64,000 bases of DNA from Aeromicrobium sp. PE09-221. Its GTDB lineage: Bacteria > Actinomycetota > Actinomycetes > Propionibacteriales > Nocardioidaceae. A program made the position numbers and the translations under genes. Where the stretch lies: NCBI RefSeq assembly GCF_002174305.1, contig NZ_MIJB01000032.1, positions 105,980 through 169,979 on the forward strand, read 5' to 3'. The notes beneath the pieces are model-generated. The model was not told the origin of the DNA and made no database searches. It saw only the letters and a list, made by a program, of their open reading frames with translations. This document shows, in pieces, positions 27,003-35,747 of the stretch. Every line of letters begins with the position of its first letter. Positions within the stretch are counted from its first letter, which is position 1.

Positions 27003-28441
27003 TGAGAGTTCTCTTCCTGCTGTGCTGCGTTCTCCGCGGCCTCGTGGGCCACCGAGCCGGGCCGTCGCCTCGCGACCCACCCGTCCATGATCCTCTGTCC
27101 CCCGGCGCTCACCGCGAGTGCCCCCGGCGGAATGTCCTCGCGCACGATCGTTCCGGCACCGGTGAAGGCACCATCGCCGATCTCGACCGGTGCGACGAAG
27201 ACATTGTCGCTGCCGGTCTTGGCGTGGCGTCCGATGACCGTGCGATGCTTGCGCTCGCCGTCGTAATTGGCCGTGATGGTGCCCGCGCCGATGTTGCTTC
27301 CCTCCCCGATCTCCGCGTCGCCGATGTACGAGAGATGGGGCACCTTGGCGCCCTCGCCGATCTGGGCGTTCTTGGTCTCCACGAAGGCGCCGATCTTGCC
27401 GTTCGCACCGAGCTCGGTGCCGGGACGCAGGTAGGCGAAGGGGCCGACGGTCGCGCCGGCGGCGATCACGGCATCCGATCCGTGGGCGCGCTCGACAGTG
27501 GCACCCTGGCCTATCTCGACATTGCGCAAGGTGGTGTCCGGTCCGATCGTGGCGCCGCCTGCGACGGTCGTGGCGCCGAGCAGCTGGGTACCCGGACGAA
27601 TGGTGACGTCCGGCGCGAGAGTGACATCGGAGTCGATCCAGGTGGTGGCCGGATCGATGATGGTCACCCCGGCCAACATCCAGTGCCGGGTGATCCGGTC
27701 GTTGAGCTCGCGGGCGAGCCGGGCGAGCTGGGCGCGGTCGTTGACGCCTTCGGTCTGCCAGACGTCCTCGAGCACGTGGGCCCCGACCGGCAGTCCGTCG
27801 GCGACCGCGAAGCCGACGATATCGGTCAGATAGAGCTCACCTTGCGCGTTCTGGGGAGTGAGCCGGTCGAGTGCACGATCGAGGAAGGCGCCGTCGACCG
27901 CGAGGATGCCGCTGTTGATCTCACGAACCGATCGCTCGGCCTCGCTCGCGTCCTTGTGCTCGCGGATGGCGGTGACGGCCCCGTGCTCATCGCGCAGGAT
28001 CCGGCCGTAGCCGGTGGGATCGCCCACCTCCGCGCTGAGGACGGTGACGGCCCGCGAGCCGGAGCGGTGCTCGGCGAGCACGGCTCCGAGTGTGTCGGCC
28101 GCGAGCAGCGGGACATCGCCGTAGGTGATCAGGACCGTGCCCGGATCGGTGCCGTCGGGCAGGGCGTCGAGACCGGCACGGACGGCATCGCCGGTGCCCT
28201 TGCGCTCGTGCTGCACGGCGATGAGGGCGTCGGGATCGAGTGCGGTGGCCGCGGTCTCGACCTGATCGCGCTGGTGGCCGACGACGATGACCCTGCGGTC
28301 GACACCGAGCTCGCGGACGGCGGCCAGTGCGTGGCCGAGCATGGACCTGCCGCCCAGCTCGTGCAACACCTTGGCCCGCTCGGATCTCATGCGGGTTCCG
28401 GCTCCGGCGGCGAGGACGATCGCCGTGACCTTCGCGTCCAA
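26999..28441 (-). CDS. glmU: Bifunctional GlcN-1-P acetyltransferase / GlcNAc-1-P uridylyltransferase
   Basis: Makes UDP-GlcNAc for peptidoglycan. 480 residues from a TTG start at 28441 with AAGGAG (28448-28453) six bases upstream, giving LDAKVTAIVLAAGAGTRMRS. The N-terminal pyrophosphorylase has LAAGAGTRM...AKVL, GTGDAVRAGL and TYGDVPLL. The C-terminal left-handed beta-helix repeats run from about residue 250 (ITRHWMLAGVTIIDPATTWI to NIGAGTITANYDGERKHRT) with the acetyltransferase residues in FAYLRPGTEL and KNAQIGEG. An upstream in-frame extension crosses an inverted repeat and is rejected. Confidence 0.97.
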   Translation of the reverse strand: MDAKVTAIVLAAGAGTRMRSERAKVLHELGGRSMLGHALAAVRELGVDRRVIVVGHQRDQVETAATALDPDALIAVQHERKGTGDAVRAGLDALPDGTDPGTVLITYGDVPLLAADTLGAVLAEHRSGSRAVTVLSAEVGDPTGYGRILRDEHGAVTAIREHKDASEAERSVREINSGILAVDGAFLDRALDRLTPQNAQGELYLTDIVGFAVADGLPVGAHVLEDVWQTEGVNDRAQLARLARELNDRITRHWMLAGVTIIDPATTWIDSDVTLAPDVTIRPGTQLLGATTVAGGATIGPDTTLRNVEIGQGATVERAHGSDAVIAAGATVGPFAYLRPGTELGANGKIGAFVETKNAQIGEGAKVPHLSYIGDAEIGEGSNIGAGTITANYDGERKHRTVIGRHAKTGSDNVFVAPVEIGDGAFTGAGTIVREDIPPGALAVSAGGQRIMDGWVARRRPGSVAHEAAENAAQQEENSQ

Positions 28442-28464
28442 TGCGGACTCCTTCGTGTTCGCCG

Positions 28465-28533
28465 ACCCGTTGAGTGTGACGTTTGGACGGTGAGAACCGC
28501 GTTTTCGGCGTCCAAACGTCACACTCAACGGGT
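28465..28533. repeat. Perfect 25-bp inverted repeat upstream of glmU
   Basis: Arms 28465-28489 (ACCCGTTGAGTG then TGACGTTTGGACG) and 28509-28533 are exact reverse complements over 25 bases, separated by a 19-base loop. The loop holds GAACCGCGTTTTCG, a 14-mer also found at 16565-16578. It lies between tRNA-Gln and glmU on the minus strand, so it could end the tRNA transcript, but there is no T-run. Confidence 0.9.
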
Positions 28534-28543
28534 TCTGTCGTCG

Positions 28544-28622
28544 CTCCCCGGGTAGGAGTCGAACCTACGTCGCTAATCCTGATTCAAAGTCAGGCGGGCC
28601 CTGCCGGCAGACCAACCGGGGA
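28544..28622 (-). tRNA. tRNA-Gln (anticodon TTG)
   Basis: Reverse-strand cloverleaf: acceptor TCCCCGG/CCGGGGA with discriminator G, as expected for Gln with a U1-A72 pair. D arm GGTC...GGCC, anticodon stem CCTGA/TCAGG with loop CTTTGAA (anticodon TTG), T arm GTAGG TTCGACT CCTAC. The 3' CCA is not encoded. The interval between anticodon stem and T stem is nine bases by my folding, longer than the usual four or five, so the fold of that region deserves checking. Confidence 0.88.
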
Positions 28623-28677
28623 AAGCGCGTCCAGCGTACCGAATACCTCGTGCCGGGGATCGAAGCGGCGCTGGCAA

Positions 28678-28699
28678 AGAATCTCGACCTCAAGATTCT
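28678..28699. promoter_or_regulatory. Inverted repeat, candidate MarR operator
   Basis: AGAATCT (28678-28684) and AGATTCT (28693-28699) are perfect complements eight bases apart, ending 20 bases before the ATG of the MarR-family gene. Spacing and position suit autoregulation. It also lies upstream of tRNA-Gln on the other strand. Confidence 0.5.
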
Positions 28700-28719
28700 C
28701 GACCCGATAAACTGATTCC

Positions 28720-29214
28720 ATGGACGAGGTCGATCGGATCGTCGCCGCCTGGCGACACGAGCGTCCCGATGCCGATGTCTCCCCGATGGAGGTGCTCAGC
28801 CGGGTCAGCCGTCTCTCGCAGTATCTCGACGCGCTGCGCAAACACGCCTTCGCCTCGGTCGATCTCGAGTCCTGGGAGTTCGACGTGCTCGCCGCGCTGC
28901 GCCGGGCCGGCGAGCCCTATGAGCTGTCCCCCGGCCAGCTCGTCGCGGCCACACATGTCACCAGCGGGACCATGACCAATCGCGTGGACCGCCTGCAGCG
29001 CAAGGGTCTGGTCGAACGGCGTCCGGCCCCTTCGGACCGTCGCGGCGTGCTGGTGCGATTGTCCGAGGGAGGACGAGAGCGCGTCGACGCGGCCCTCGAC
29101 GCCCTGCTCACCCACGAGCACGAGCTGCTCGCCGGTCTCGATAGCGGTGAACGCGCCACGATCGCCGACCTTCTGCGCAACCTCATCGAGCCCTTCGCCG
29201 GCTCCTCCGACTGA
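28720..29214 (+). CDS. MarR-family transcriptional regulator
   Basis: A 164-residue winged-helix regulator. The HTH and wing are at residues about 40-105: LESWEFDVLAALRRAGEPYELSPGQLVAATHVTSGTMTNRVDRLQRKGLVERRPAPSDRRGVLVRLS, with the hallmark DRRGVLVRL wing. Flanking helices make the dimer interface (RVSRLSQYLDALRKHA; LLRNLIEPFAG). A likely self-operator lies just upstream. The downstream convergent neighbour is an ABC-F protein, a group often linked to drug response, but no shared control is visible. Ligand unknown. Confidence 0.92.
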   Translation: MDEVDRIVAAWRHERPDADVSPMEVLSRVSRLSQYLDALRKHAFASVDLESWEFDVLAALRRAGEPYELSPGQLVAATHVTSGTMTNRVDRLQRKGLVERRPAPSDRRGVLVRLSEGGRERVDAALDALLTHEHELLAGLDSGERATIADLLRNLIEPFAGSSD

Positions 29215-29236
29215 TCTCCACAGACGTCATGGAGGA

Positions 29237-29352
29237 CGGATGATGATGCGTAAGGGTTGCTACCGCGACCTGAGTGCATCGACGTTCGAACAACGAGGTA
29301 CGGACGATGATGCGTTGTGTCGGCTATGGCAGCCGTAAGGCATCATCATCGG
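29237..29352. repeat. Imperfect inverted repeat with GATGATGCGT units, convergent space
   Basis: CGGATGATGATGC at 29237 and GCATCATCATCGG ending at 29352 form the outer arms, matching at about 19 of 24 positions when extended inwards. A second direct copy of GATGATGCGT starts at 29306. The element fills the space between the MarR stop and the ABC-F stop. Confidence 0.7.
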
Positions 29353-29364
29353 TCCCGATGCTGA

Positions 29365-31164
29365 CTAGTCGAGGGATTCGGAGAGCTCGAGCCAGCGCTC
29401 CTCGAGGTGGGCGATCTCGTCCTCGACCGTGCGTAGCTCCTCGGTGTGGGTCTGCAATCCCTCGTAGTCGCTCTGGTCGTGCGCGGCCAACCGCTCGTGC
29501 AGAATGTCGACCCTGGCGGCGAGCCTCTCCATCCGACGTTCAACGGAGGCGATCTCCTTCTGCACGGCCCGCCGCTCGGCACCGGAGAGACCCGATTGCT
29601 CCTCGACGACGGTGTCGCGCGGTGCTGACGAGGCGAAGTCGCGGGCCTGGTCCTGTCGCTCGCGCAGGGCCAGGTACTCGTCCACGCCTCCGGGAAGATG
29701 GCGGAGTCGGCCGTCCAGGATCGCGTACTGCTGGTCGGTGACCCGTTCCAGCAGATAACGGTCGTGCGACACCACCAGGAGCGTGCCCGGCCAGGTGTCG
29801 AGCAGATCCTCGATGGCTGTGAGCATGTCGGTGTCCATGTCATTGGTCGGCTCGTCGAGGATCAGGACATTGGGCTCGGCGAGCAGGATGAGCAGCAGCT
29901 GCAGACGCCGGCGCTGACCGCCCGAGAGATCCTTGATCGGCGTCGAGAGCTGTTGCGTGCGGAATCCCAGCCGCTCCAACAGCTGTCCAGGTGTCAGCTC
30001 TTTGCCGCCTGCGACATAGGTGGCGCGCTGGCGGCCGACGAGGTCGCTCACCCGCTCCTCGGCCACATCGTCCAGCTCGTGCAAGGACTGGCTCAGCACC
30101 GCCACCTCGACGGTCTTGCCCCGCTTGACCCTGCCGCGGCTGGGGGCCACAGCGCCGGTGACGAGACCGAGCAGGGTCGACTTGCCTGCGCCGTTGACGC
30201 CGAGGATGCCGGTCCGCTCCCCCGGCCCGATCCGCCACTCGATATCGCGCAGCACCGGGCGTCCGTCGGGGAGATCGACCTCGACACCGAGCAGATCGAC
30301 CACGTCCTTGCCCAGTCGCGCCGTGGCGAGCTGGGTGAGCTCCACCCCGTCGCGGACCGGCGGCTCACGGCTGATCAGCTGATTGGCGGCATCGATCCGG
30401 AACTTGGGCTTGGAGGCGCGCGCGGGCGCCCCACGGCGCAGCCAGGCCAACTCCTTGCGCATCAGATTCTGCCGGCGGGCCTCGCTGGCGGCGGCCTGTC
30501 GATCACGTTCCACGCGCTGCAGCACATAGGCCGCGTATCCGCCCTCGAAGGAATCCACCGTCCCGTCGTGGACCTCCCAGGTCGTCGTGCACACCTCGTC
30601 GAGGAACCACCGGTCGTGGGTGATGACCGCCACGGCACCACTCCCGGCGGGCCACCGCTGCTGAAGGTGACCGGCTAGCCAGACCACGGCATCGAGGTCG
30701 AGATGGTTGGTCGGCTCGTCCAGCACCAGCACATCCCAGGAACGCACCAGCACGCTCGCGAGCGCGACCCGCCGGCGCTGTCCGCCGGAGAGCTCGCCGA
30801 TCCGCGCTTCCCAGGCGACATCGGGCGGCACGAGGCCCGCCACGATGTCACGGGTGCGGGCATCGCCCGCCCATTCATGTTCGGGGGCATCGCCGACGAC
30901 CACGTCGCGCACGGTCGCCTCGGGGTCGAGGACGTCGCTCTGATCGACGTAGCCGACCCGCAGGTCACGGCGCCAGGTCACGCGTCCGGCGTCCGGCTCC
31001 AGCTCACGGGCGAGGACGCGCAGCAGGGTCGACTTGCCGTCGCCATTGCGGCCGACGACGCCGACCCGATCGCCCTCCGCCAGACCGAGGGTGACATCGC
31101 GAAGCACCGGTCCTGCCGTCGGGAAGGCCACCTGGACCTTCTCGGCGACGATGAGCGGTGGCAT
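29365..31164 (-). CDS. ABC-F family ATPase (EttA/Uup-like)
   Basis: A soluble 599-residue protein with two ABC cassettes and no membrane domain, of the class that acts on ribosomes. Cassette 1 has Walker A GRNGDGKSTLLRVL (an Asp where Ala is usual), signature LSGGQRRRVALASVLV and Walker B DVLVLDEPTNHLDLD. Cassette 2 has GVNGAGKSTLLGLV, LSGGQRRRLQLLLILL and NVLILDEPTNDMD. The inter-cassette linker (EGGYAAYVLQRVERDRQAAASE) is the P-site tRNA interaction motif. A C-terminal coiled coil lies at about 515-595. Its ATG overlaps the ispE stop. Translation factor or antibiotic protection cannot be told apart here. Confidence 0.95.
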   Translation of the reverse strand: MPPLIVAEKVQVAFPTAGPVLRDVTLGLAEGDRVGVVGRNGDGKSTLLRVLARELEPDAGRVTWRRDLRVGYVDQSDVLDPEATVRDVVVGDAPEHEWAGDARTRDIVAGLVPPDVAWEARIGELSGGQRRRVALASVLVRSWDVLVLDEPTNHLDLDAVVWLAGHLQQRWPAGSGAVAVITHDRWFLDEVCTTTWEVHDGTVDSFEGGYAAYVLQRVERDRQAAASEARRQNLMRKELAWLRRGAPARASKPKFRIDAANQLISREPPVRDGVELTQLATARLGKDVVDLLGVEVDLPDGRPVLRDIEWRIGPGERTGILGVNGAGKSTLLGLVTGAVAPSRGRVKRGKTVEVAVLSQSLHELDDVAEERVSDLVGRQRATYVAGGKELTPGQLLERLGFRTQQLSTPIKDLSGGQRRRLQLLLILLAEPNVLILDEPTNDMDTDMLTAIEDLLDTWPGTLLVVSHDRYLLERVTDQQYAILDGRLRHLPGGVDEYLALRERQDQARDFASSAPRDTVVEEQSGLSGAERRAVQKEIASVERRMERLAARVDILHERLAAHDQSDYEGLQTHTEELRTVEDEIAHLEERWLELSESLD

Positions 31165-32081
31165 CAGCGCACCACCTTCGCTCCCGGCCTGGGTCCCGCG
31201 GCCGTCATCACGACATCGGCCACCTCCGCGCCGCGGAGGATCTCAGCGAGATCATCTGCGGCGAACTCGTCGCGTGCCAGGAAGGCCAGCGTGGGTCCCG
31301 AGCCGGACACCAGCCCACCGACGGCCCCTGCCTCGAGGCCGAGGGCGAGCACACCCGCCAGCTCTGGACGCAGCGCGAGAGCCGCGTCGGAGAGGTCATT
31401 GGCCAGCGCCCCGCCGAGCACCTCCGGATCGCCGTCACGAAGCGCCTCGAGCACATGCTGCGTCGCCTCCCCGAAGGTCCCCGATCGTCCGCCGAGGCGG
31501 TCGTGCTCCTCATAGACCTCAGGAGTCGACATGCCCTCGGTGAAGGTGGCGAGGACCCAGTGGAAGTGACCGCGGGCGAGCACCGGGGCGATCTGCTCAC
31601 CGCGGCCGGTCCCGACCGCGGTCGACCCGTGCAGCAGGAAGGGGACATCGCTGCCGAGCTCCGCGGCGATCGGCTCCAACTCGGCGCGGCTCAGGCCGCC
31701 CTGCCAGGCCTCATTGCACGCGACCAGTGCCGCCGCGGCATCCGCGGAACCGCCGGCCATCCCACCGGCGACCGGAATGCCCTTGTGGATCAGGAGGTCG
31801 ACACCGAGTTCGGGCCGGCCGAGATGCGCACGAAGCCGGTCCGCCGCCCGGATCGCCAGATTGCGCTCGTCGCGGGGGACATCGGTGCGTTCGCGCAGCG
31901 AATCAGCATCGAGCACGCGCACCGCGAGCACCGCATCGTCATTGGGAGTCGCCGTGACCTCGTCGTACAGCGATACGGCGTGGTAGACCGTCGAGAGCGC
32001 ATGGAAGCCGTCGGGCCGGCCCCCGCCGACCTCGAGCACGAGGTTGATCTTGGCCGGAGCGCGGACGGTGACGGGGAGCAC
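31164..32081 (-). CDS. ispE: 4-(cytidine-5'-diphospho)-2-C-methyl-D-erythritol kinase
   Basis: A GHMP-superfamily kinase of the MEP isoprenoid pathway; 305 residues. The N-terminus TVRAPAKINLVLEVGGGRPDGFHALSTVYHAVSLYDEVT carries the K and H substrate contacts. The ATP loop is GIPVAGGMAGGSADAAAALV, and the SDVPFLLHG motif holds the catalytic Asp. The C-terminal GHMP motif is VSGSGPTLAFLA. It lies in the standard actinobacterial order tatD-rpfB-rsmA-ispE-ABC-F, here interrupted by an HdeD-like gene between rsmA and ispE. Confidence 0.96.
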   Translation of the reverse strand: MLPVTVRAPAKINLVLEVGGGRPDGFHALSTVYHAVSLYDEVTATPNDDAVLAVRVLDADSLRERTDVPRDERNLAIRAADRLRAHLGRPELGVDLLIHKGIPVAGGMAGGSADAAAALVACNEAWQGGLSRAELEPIAAELGSDVPFLLHGSTAVGTGRGEQIAPVLARGHFHWVLATFTEGMSTPEVYEEHDRLGGRSGTFGEATQHVLEALRDGDPEVLGGALANDLSDAALALRPELAGVLALGLEAGAVGGLVSGSGPTLAFLARDEFAADDLAEILRGAEVADVVMTAAGPRPGAKVVR

Positions 32082-32182
32082 TGCACCAACCTACGGCACC
32101 CGAGGATTTCTGCGAGACGTGGTGAGCCGCTCAGTTCGTTGATCGACAACCACGACGACTGGAACCCGGCCCCGCACATCAG

Positions 32183-32752
32183 TCATCCGGTGCTGCGCGC
32201 CTCGCTGCGCACGGTCAACGCCACGCCGACCCACGTCGCCCCGAGCAGCACGGCGTAGATCCCGGTCATGAGGACGAGCGTGCCCGCCCCAGCGACCGGA
32301 TCGAGGGTGAACAGCAGACCGAGCAGCACGCTGAGGATGCCCGAGACGAGGGTCCAGCCCCACGCGCGACCACCGTCGCGGCGCCCTTCGATGGCGCCGA
32401 AGATCGCGAAGAACCCGGTCACCAGCGCCCAGGCCGCGATCACGAGCACCATCGCCAGCAGTGTGGTCTCGGGGTACCGCAGGGCGACGACGCCGATGAC
32501 GATACCGAGCAGGCCGTTGAAGACCACCCAACCCCAGGAGGTGCCGCGGGTCGCGACACCTCCGACCACCGCGACGATGCCGTCGACGACGCTGAAAACA
32601 CCGAAGATGATGAGCAGCGCGGCGAGCGTGCTGACCGGTGCCACGATGGCCACGACGCCGAAGATCAGCGCGAGGACGCCACGTGCCAGCATGAGCCACC
32701 AGATCGTCGTCGCGAGTGAGCGAGCCGGCGAAGAATCGGCGACGTGGGACAT
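32183..32752 (-). CDS. HdeD family membrane protein (DUF308)
   Basis: A 189-residue integral membrane protein with six helices in three similar hairpins: LARGVLALIFGVVAIVAP, LAALLIIFGVFSVVDGIVAVVG, VVFNGLLGIVIGVVALRYP, LVIAAWALVTGFFAIFGAIE and so on, the classic DUF308/HdeD repeat with the sequence GVxAIxxP...LxxLxxxFGxFxxxDGI. Family members are tied to acid resistance in enterobacteria, but in actinobacteria the role is unknown. It sits inside the rsmA-ispE gap and looks like an insertion into a conserved operon. Confidence 0.92.
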   Translation of the reverse strand: MSHVADSSPARSLATTIWWLMLARGVLALIFGVVAIVAPVSTLAALLIIFGVFSVVDGIVAVVGGVATRGTSWGWVVFNGLLGIVIGVVALRYPETTLLAMVLVIAAWALVTGFFAIFGAIEGRRDGGRAWGWTLVSGILSVLLGLLFTLDPVAGAGTLVLMTGIYAVLLGATWVGVALTVRSEARSTG

Positions 32753-32810
32753 GGGGGCCTCCCGGAGATCGGACGGAAACTACGTGTCGCTACACGGAGC
32801 GTACGCCGTC

Positions 32811-33662
32811 TCAGTCCGTGAATGCGGCAAGCCGCGCGAAATCCCCGACGGTCAGCTGCTCGCCTCGCGCCCGAGGATCGATCTCCGCCGCCCGTAGCAC
32901 ACGTTCAGCCGCCTCTCCCCCGCCGAAATAGGACGAGAGCGCCGCGCGCAATGTCTTGCGTCGCTGCGCGAAGGCAGCATCGACCAGCGCGAAGGTCCGT
33001 CGCCGATCCGCCTCGGGAGGCGTCCGGCGGGTCACGCGGACGAGCGCCGAGTCGACATTCGGCACGGGCCAGAAGATGGTCCTTCCCACCGTCCCGGCGA
33101 GTTGCACGTCGCCGTACCACCGCGCCTTGACGCTCGGCACCCCGTACGTGCGCGAGCCGGGCCCCGCGGCCAGCCGATGGGCGACCTCCGCCTGGACCAT
33201 GACGAGCACCTCGCGCAAGGAGGAGAAGGTCTCCAGGAAGTGCAGGAGTACCGGCACCGACACGTTGTACGGCAGATTGGCGACGAGCGCGGTCGGCGCG
33301 GGCCCGGGCAGGCTGTCGACACGCAGAGCATCGGCGTGGACGATCTCCAGTCGATCGGTTCGCTCGGGGGCGAACTCGCGCACCGTCCGCGCCAGCCGGC
33401 CGACCAGGACATCATCGATCTCGACGGCTGTGACGTGAGCGGCCACCTCAAGCAGGCCGAGTGTGAGCGAGCCGAGGCCGGGACCGATCTCGACGACGGA
33501 GTCGCCTCGATCGATCCCGGCCTCGCGCACGATCCGGCGGACCGTGTTGGCATCGGTGACGAAATTCTGTCCCCGTTGCTTGGTGGGTCGGAGCCCCACC
33601 TCCTCGGCGATCCTGCGGACATCGCCGGCGCCGAGCAGGCGGACGGGCTGCGCCTCTGTCAG
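32811..33662 (-). CDS. rsmA: 16S rRNA (adenine1518/1519-N6) dimethyltransferase KsgA
   Basis: Dimethylates two adenines in helix 45 of 16S rRNA. 283 residues. Motifs: [25 protein letters not shown] motif [28 protein letters not shown], and the catalytic NLPY in [19 protein letters not shown]. Start choice is unusual: related proteins begin 15-25 residues before RPTKxxGQNF, and the only suitably placed codon is CTG at 33662, which overlaps the rpfB stop (CTGA). The next GTG would cut off the conserved [12 protein letters not shown] stretch. Confidence 0.94.
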   Translation of the reverse strand: MTEAQPVRLLGAGDVRRIAEEVGLRPTKQRGQNFVTDANTVRRIVREAGIDRGDSVVEIGPGLGSLTLGLLEVAAHVTAVEIDDVLVGRLARTVREFAPERTDRLEIVHADALRVDSLPGPAPTALVANLPYNVSVPVLLHFLETFSSLREVLVMVQAEVAHRLAAGPGSRTYGVPSVKARWYGDVQLAGTVGRTIFWPVPNVDSALVRVTRRTPPEADRRRTFALVDAAFAQRRKTLRAALSSYFGGGEAAERVLRAAEIDPRARGEQLTVGDFARLAAFTD

Positions 33663-34789
33663 AGCAGTCCCAGCTTCCGTGCGCAGGCGGGCCACTGGCC
33701 CCACCCCGAACGCTGCTGCAGGATCGTCGCGCGGTGGATCTGCTCCTCGCGGCTGTTCTCGTGCGGGAGCCCGGCGCCCCCGACCGAACGCCAGGTCTGC
33801 GCGCTGAACTGCACGCCGCCGTAGTAGCCATTGCCGGTATTGGCCGCCCAGTTGCCACCCGACTCGCACTGCGCGAGCCGGTCGAACACGCTGTCGCCAG
33901 GCACGGCGGGAGCATTCGAGGTGATCTCGGGCTCCTTGGTGCCGTGACGCTCAACCCGCGACACGGGCTCGCGGACCGTGCTGCGCGAGACGACCTCACG
34001 CTCCCGGACTTCACCATCGGCCAGCACGAGGTTGACCTCCTCGGAAGCCTCACCGGCCTCGCCCTCGGTCACGACCTCCTTCTCGCCCTTCTCGAGCTCG
34101 CCGTCCTCGGTGACCTCGGTCTCGAAGTCGATCGGAACGGACTCGGTACGCGTGATCTTCTCGATGCGCACGACCTTCAACGCGGTGTCGGCGGCGACGA
34201 AGCTCTCGAGGCCGGGATCGACCTCGTCATCCTCGTCGAGCTTCACGCCGGCCTCATCGAGCACATCGCCCACGGTCGGCTTGTTGGTCTCGATCTCGTT
34301 GCTCTCGCCATCGGCGGTCACGGTGAGGGTCTTGGGATTGCTGACGACGATCTCCTCACCGAAGCGGTTGATCGTCTCGTCGGCGTCCGACGAGAGGTAG
34401 GCACCCTTCTCCGGTGCGACCTCCAGGTCGTCGAGCAGATCGCCGACCGTGGTGGCGTAGCTGATCTCATCGGTCGACTCACCGTCGACGACCACGGTGA
34501 CGGGCTTGGCGTACCGCACCGTGACCGTGTCATTGTTCTGCACCGTCTCGTCCAACTCGTGGGAGAGCTTGTCCTCCTGGCGGGGCTCGACGCCCTTGCT
34601 CGTCAACAGCTCGTCGACCGTCTCCGCGGACGTACGGGTCTCGGTGACGACACCGTCGACATCGAGCGTGACGCGCTTGTCGAAGTCGGCCGCGGCGACG
34701 AGCCCCGCCGTCGCCATCAGGACGACCAGCACGGCCGCGACCATCTTCAGCACGTTCTTCGGATGAATCTCAGGAACCGAAAACTGCAC
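33659..34789 (-). CDS. rpfB: Resuscitation-promoting factor RpfB
   Basis: A secreted or anchored muralytic growth factor; 376 residues. It has an N-terminal membrane signal ([21 protein letters not shown], 13-33) and three DUF348 repeats at about 35-215 ([82 protein letters not shown]). A G5 domain follows at about 215-295. The transglycosylase-like Rpf domain is at 305-376 ([36 protein letters not shown]), with catalytic Glu in CESGGNW. It starts with GTG 34789 between tatD and rsmA, the conserved order. Confidence 0.97.
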   Translation of the reverse strand: MQFSVPEIHPKNVLKMVAAVLVVLMATAGLVAAADFDKRVTLDVDGVVTETRTSAETVDELLTSKGVEPRQEDKLSHELDETVQNNDTVTVRYAKPVTVVVDGESTDEISYATTVGDLLDDLEVAPEKGAYLSSDADETINRFGEEIVVSNPKTLTVTADGESNEIETNKPTVGDVLDEAGVKLDEDDEVDPGLESFVAADTALKVVRIEKITRTESVPIDFETEVTEDGELEKGEKEVVTEGEAGEASEEVNLVLADGEVREREVVSRSTVREPVSRVERHGTKEPEITSNAPAVPGDSVFDRLAQCESGGNWAANTGNGYYGGVQFSAQTWRSVGGAGLPHENSREEQIHRATILQQRSGWGQWPACARKLGLL

Positions 34790-34852
34790 GAATCAAACCT
34801 CGAAAAATCTCATCGACAACCTGTCCACCTTGAACGAGGCTGCCACGGCCCG

Positions 34853-35716
34853 TCAAGTCCGCTGACCACCATGCGGGGCCCACGGGCCACCGAAGGCACG
34901 ACTCGTGTTCTCGTCGATCTGCCGACACAGCGACTCGAGATCGGCATCGAGGACATCGGCGATGAGACGGACGGTGTGGGGCACGAGGAAGGAGGCATTG
35001 GGCCGTCCGCGGTAGGGCTCCGGGGTCAGGAACGGAGCATCGGTCTCGACTAGGACACGGTCGGGCGGCGTGACCCGCAGCGCGTCGCGGAGGTACTGGG
35101 CGTTCTTGAAGGTCACCGTGCCCGCGAAGGAGAGGAATGCCCCGCGTTCGAGGCATTCTCGCGCGAACTCCGGTCCACCGGAGAAGCAGTGCATCACGAC
35201 GCGATCGGGGATCCCGGTGTCGTCGAGGACCCCGAGGACGTCCTCGTGCGCATCGCGATCGTGGATCACGAGTGTTCGATCGTGGCGCCGGGCGATGGCG
35301 ACGTGCGCGCGGAAGGATCGCTGCTGGCGCGGACGTCCCTCCGGCCCGGTGCGGAAGTAGTCGAGACCGGTCTCGCCCACGGCGCGGACGGCCGGATCGG
35401 CCGCCAGCTCGTCGATCCGCGAGAGTGCGCTATCTAACATCGGATCGTCCAGACGAGCCGCGTCATTGGGATGCATCGCGACCGCGGCGACGATCGCCGG
35501 GTGTTCCCGCGCGGTCTCCACGGCCCACTCGCTGCTCTCCAGGTCGCAGCCGACCTGCACGATGCGGGTGACACCGACGGCGGCGGCGCGATCGAGGGCC
35601 TCCTCCACCGGGATCAGCAGACCGCCCTTGATCCGATGATCGAGGTGACAGTGATTGTCGACGACCGGAGACGGCAACGGCGCGGGCGCCTCCGGCCACC
35701 CTTCGGTCACCGTCAT
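34853..35716 (-). CDS. tatD: TatD family metal-dependent deoxyribonuclease
   Basis: A 287-residue TIM-barrel hydrolase. Metal ligands are visible in VVDNHCHLDHR (HxH), a Glu in VRAVGETGLDYF, His in LVIHDRDAHEDVL, His in VMHCFSGGPEFAR and the last Asp in VLVETDAPFLTPEPYRGRPN. Start: ATG 35716 (MTVTEGWPEAP); longer frames enter the space next to metG. The order metG-tatD-rpfB-rsmA is usual in actinobacteria. Confidence 0.95.
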   Translation of the reverse strand: MTVTEGWPEAPAPLPSPVVDNHCHLDHRIKGGLLIPVEEALDRAAAVGVTRIVQVGCDLESSEWAVETAREHPAIVAAVAMHPNDAARLDDPMLDSALSRIDELAADPAVRAVGETGLDYFRTGPEGRPRQQRSFRAHVAIARRHDRTLVIHDRDAHEDVLGVLDDTGIPDRVVMHCFSGGPEFARECLERGAFLSFAGTVTFKNAQYLRDALRVTPPDRVLVETDAPFLTPEPYRGRPNASFLVPHTVRLIADVLDADLESLCRQIDENTSRAFGGPWAPHGGQRT

Positions 35717-35747
35717 CGCATGACCTCCGTGGCTGGATCGCCGAGGC

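Noticed and set aside
27044..28555. 503-residue open frame opposite glmU
   Set aside because: The mirror of the GlmU hexapeptide repeats explains its regular Gly/Asp pattern; it crosses a perfect inverted repeat and has no homology that I can see.
29698..30678. 326-residue frame opposite the ABC-F gene
   Set aside because: Shadow frame of a well-conserved gene; no motif and no start signal.
34790..34852. c-di-AMP (ydaO) riboswitch upstream of rpfB
   Set aside because: Such riboswitches precede some actinobacterial rpf genes, but only 63 bases separate rpfB from tatD, too short for the aptamer.
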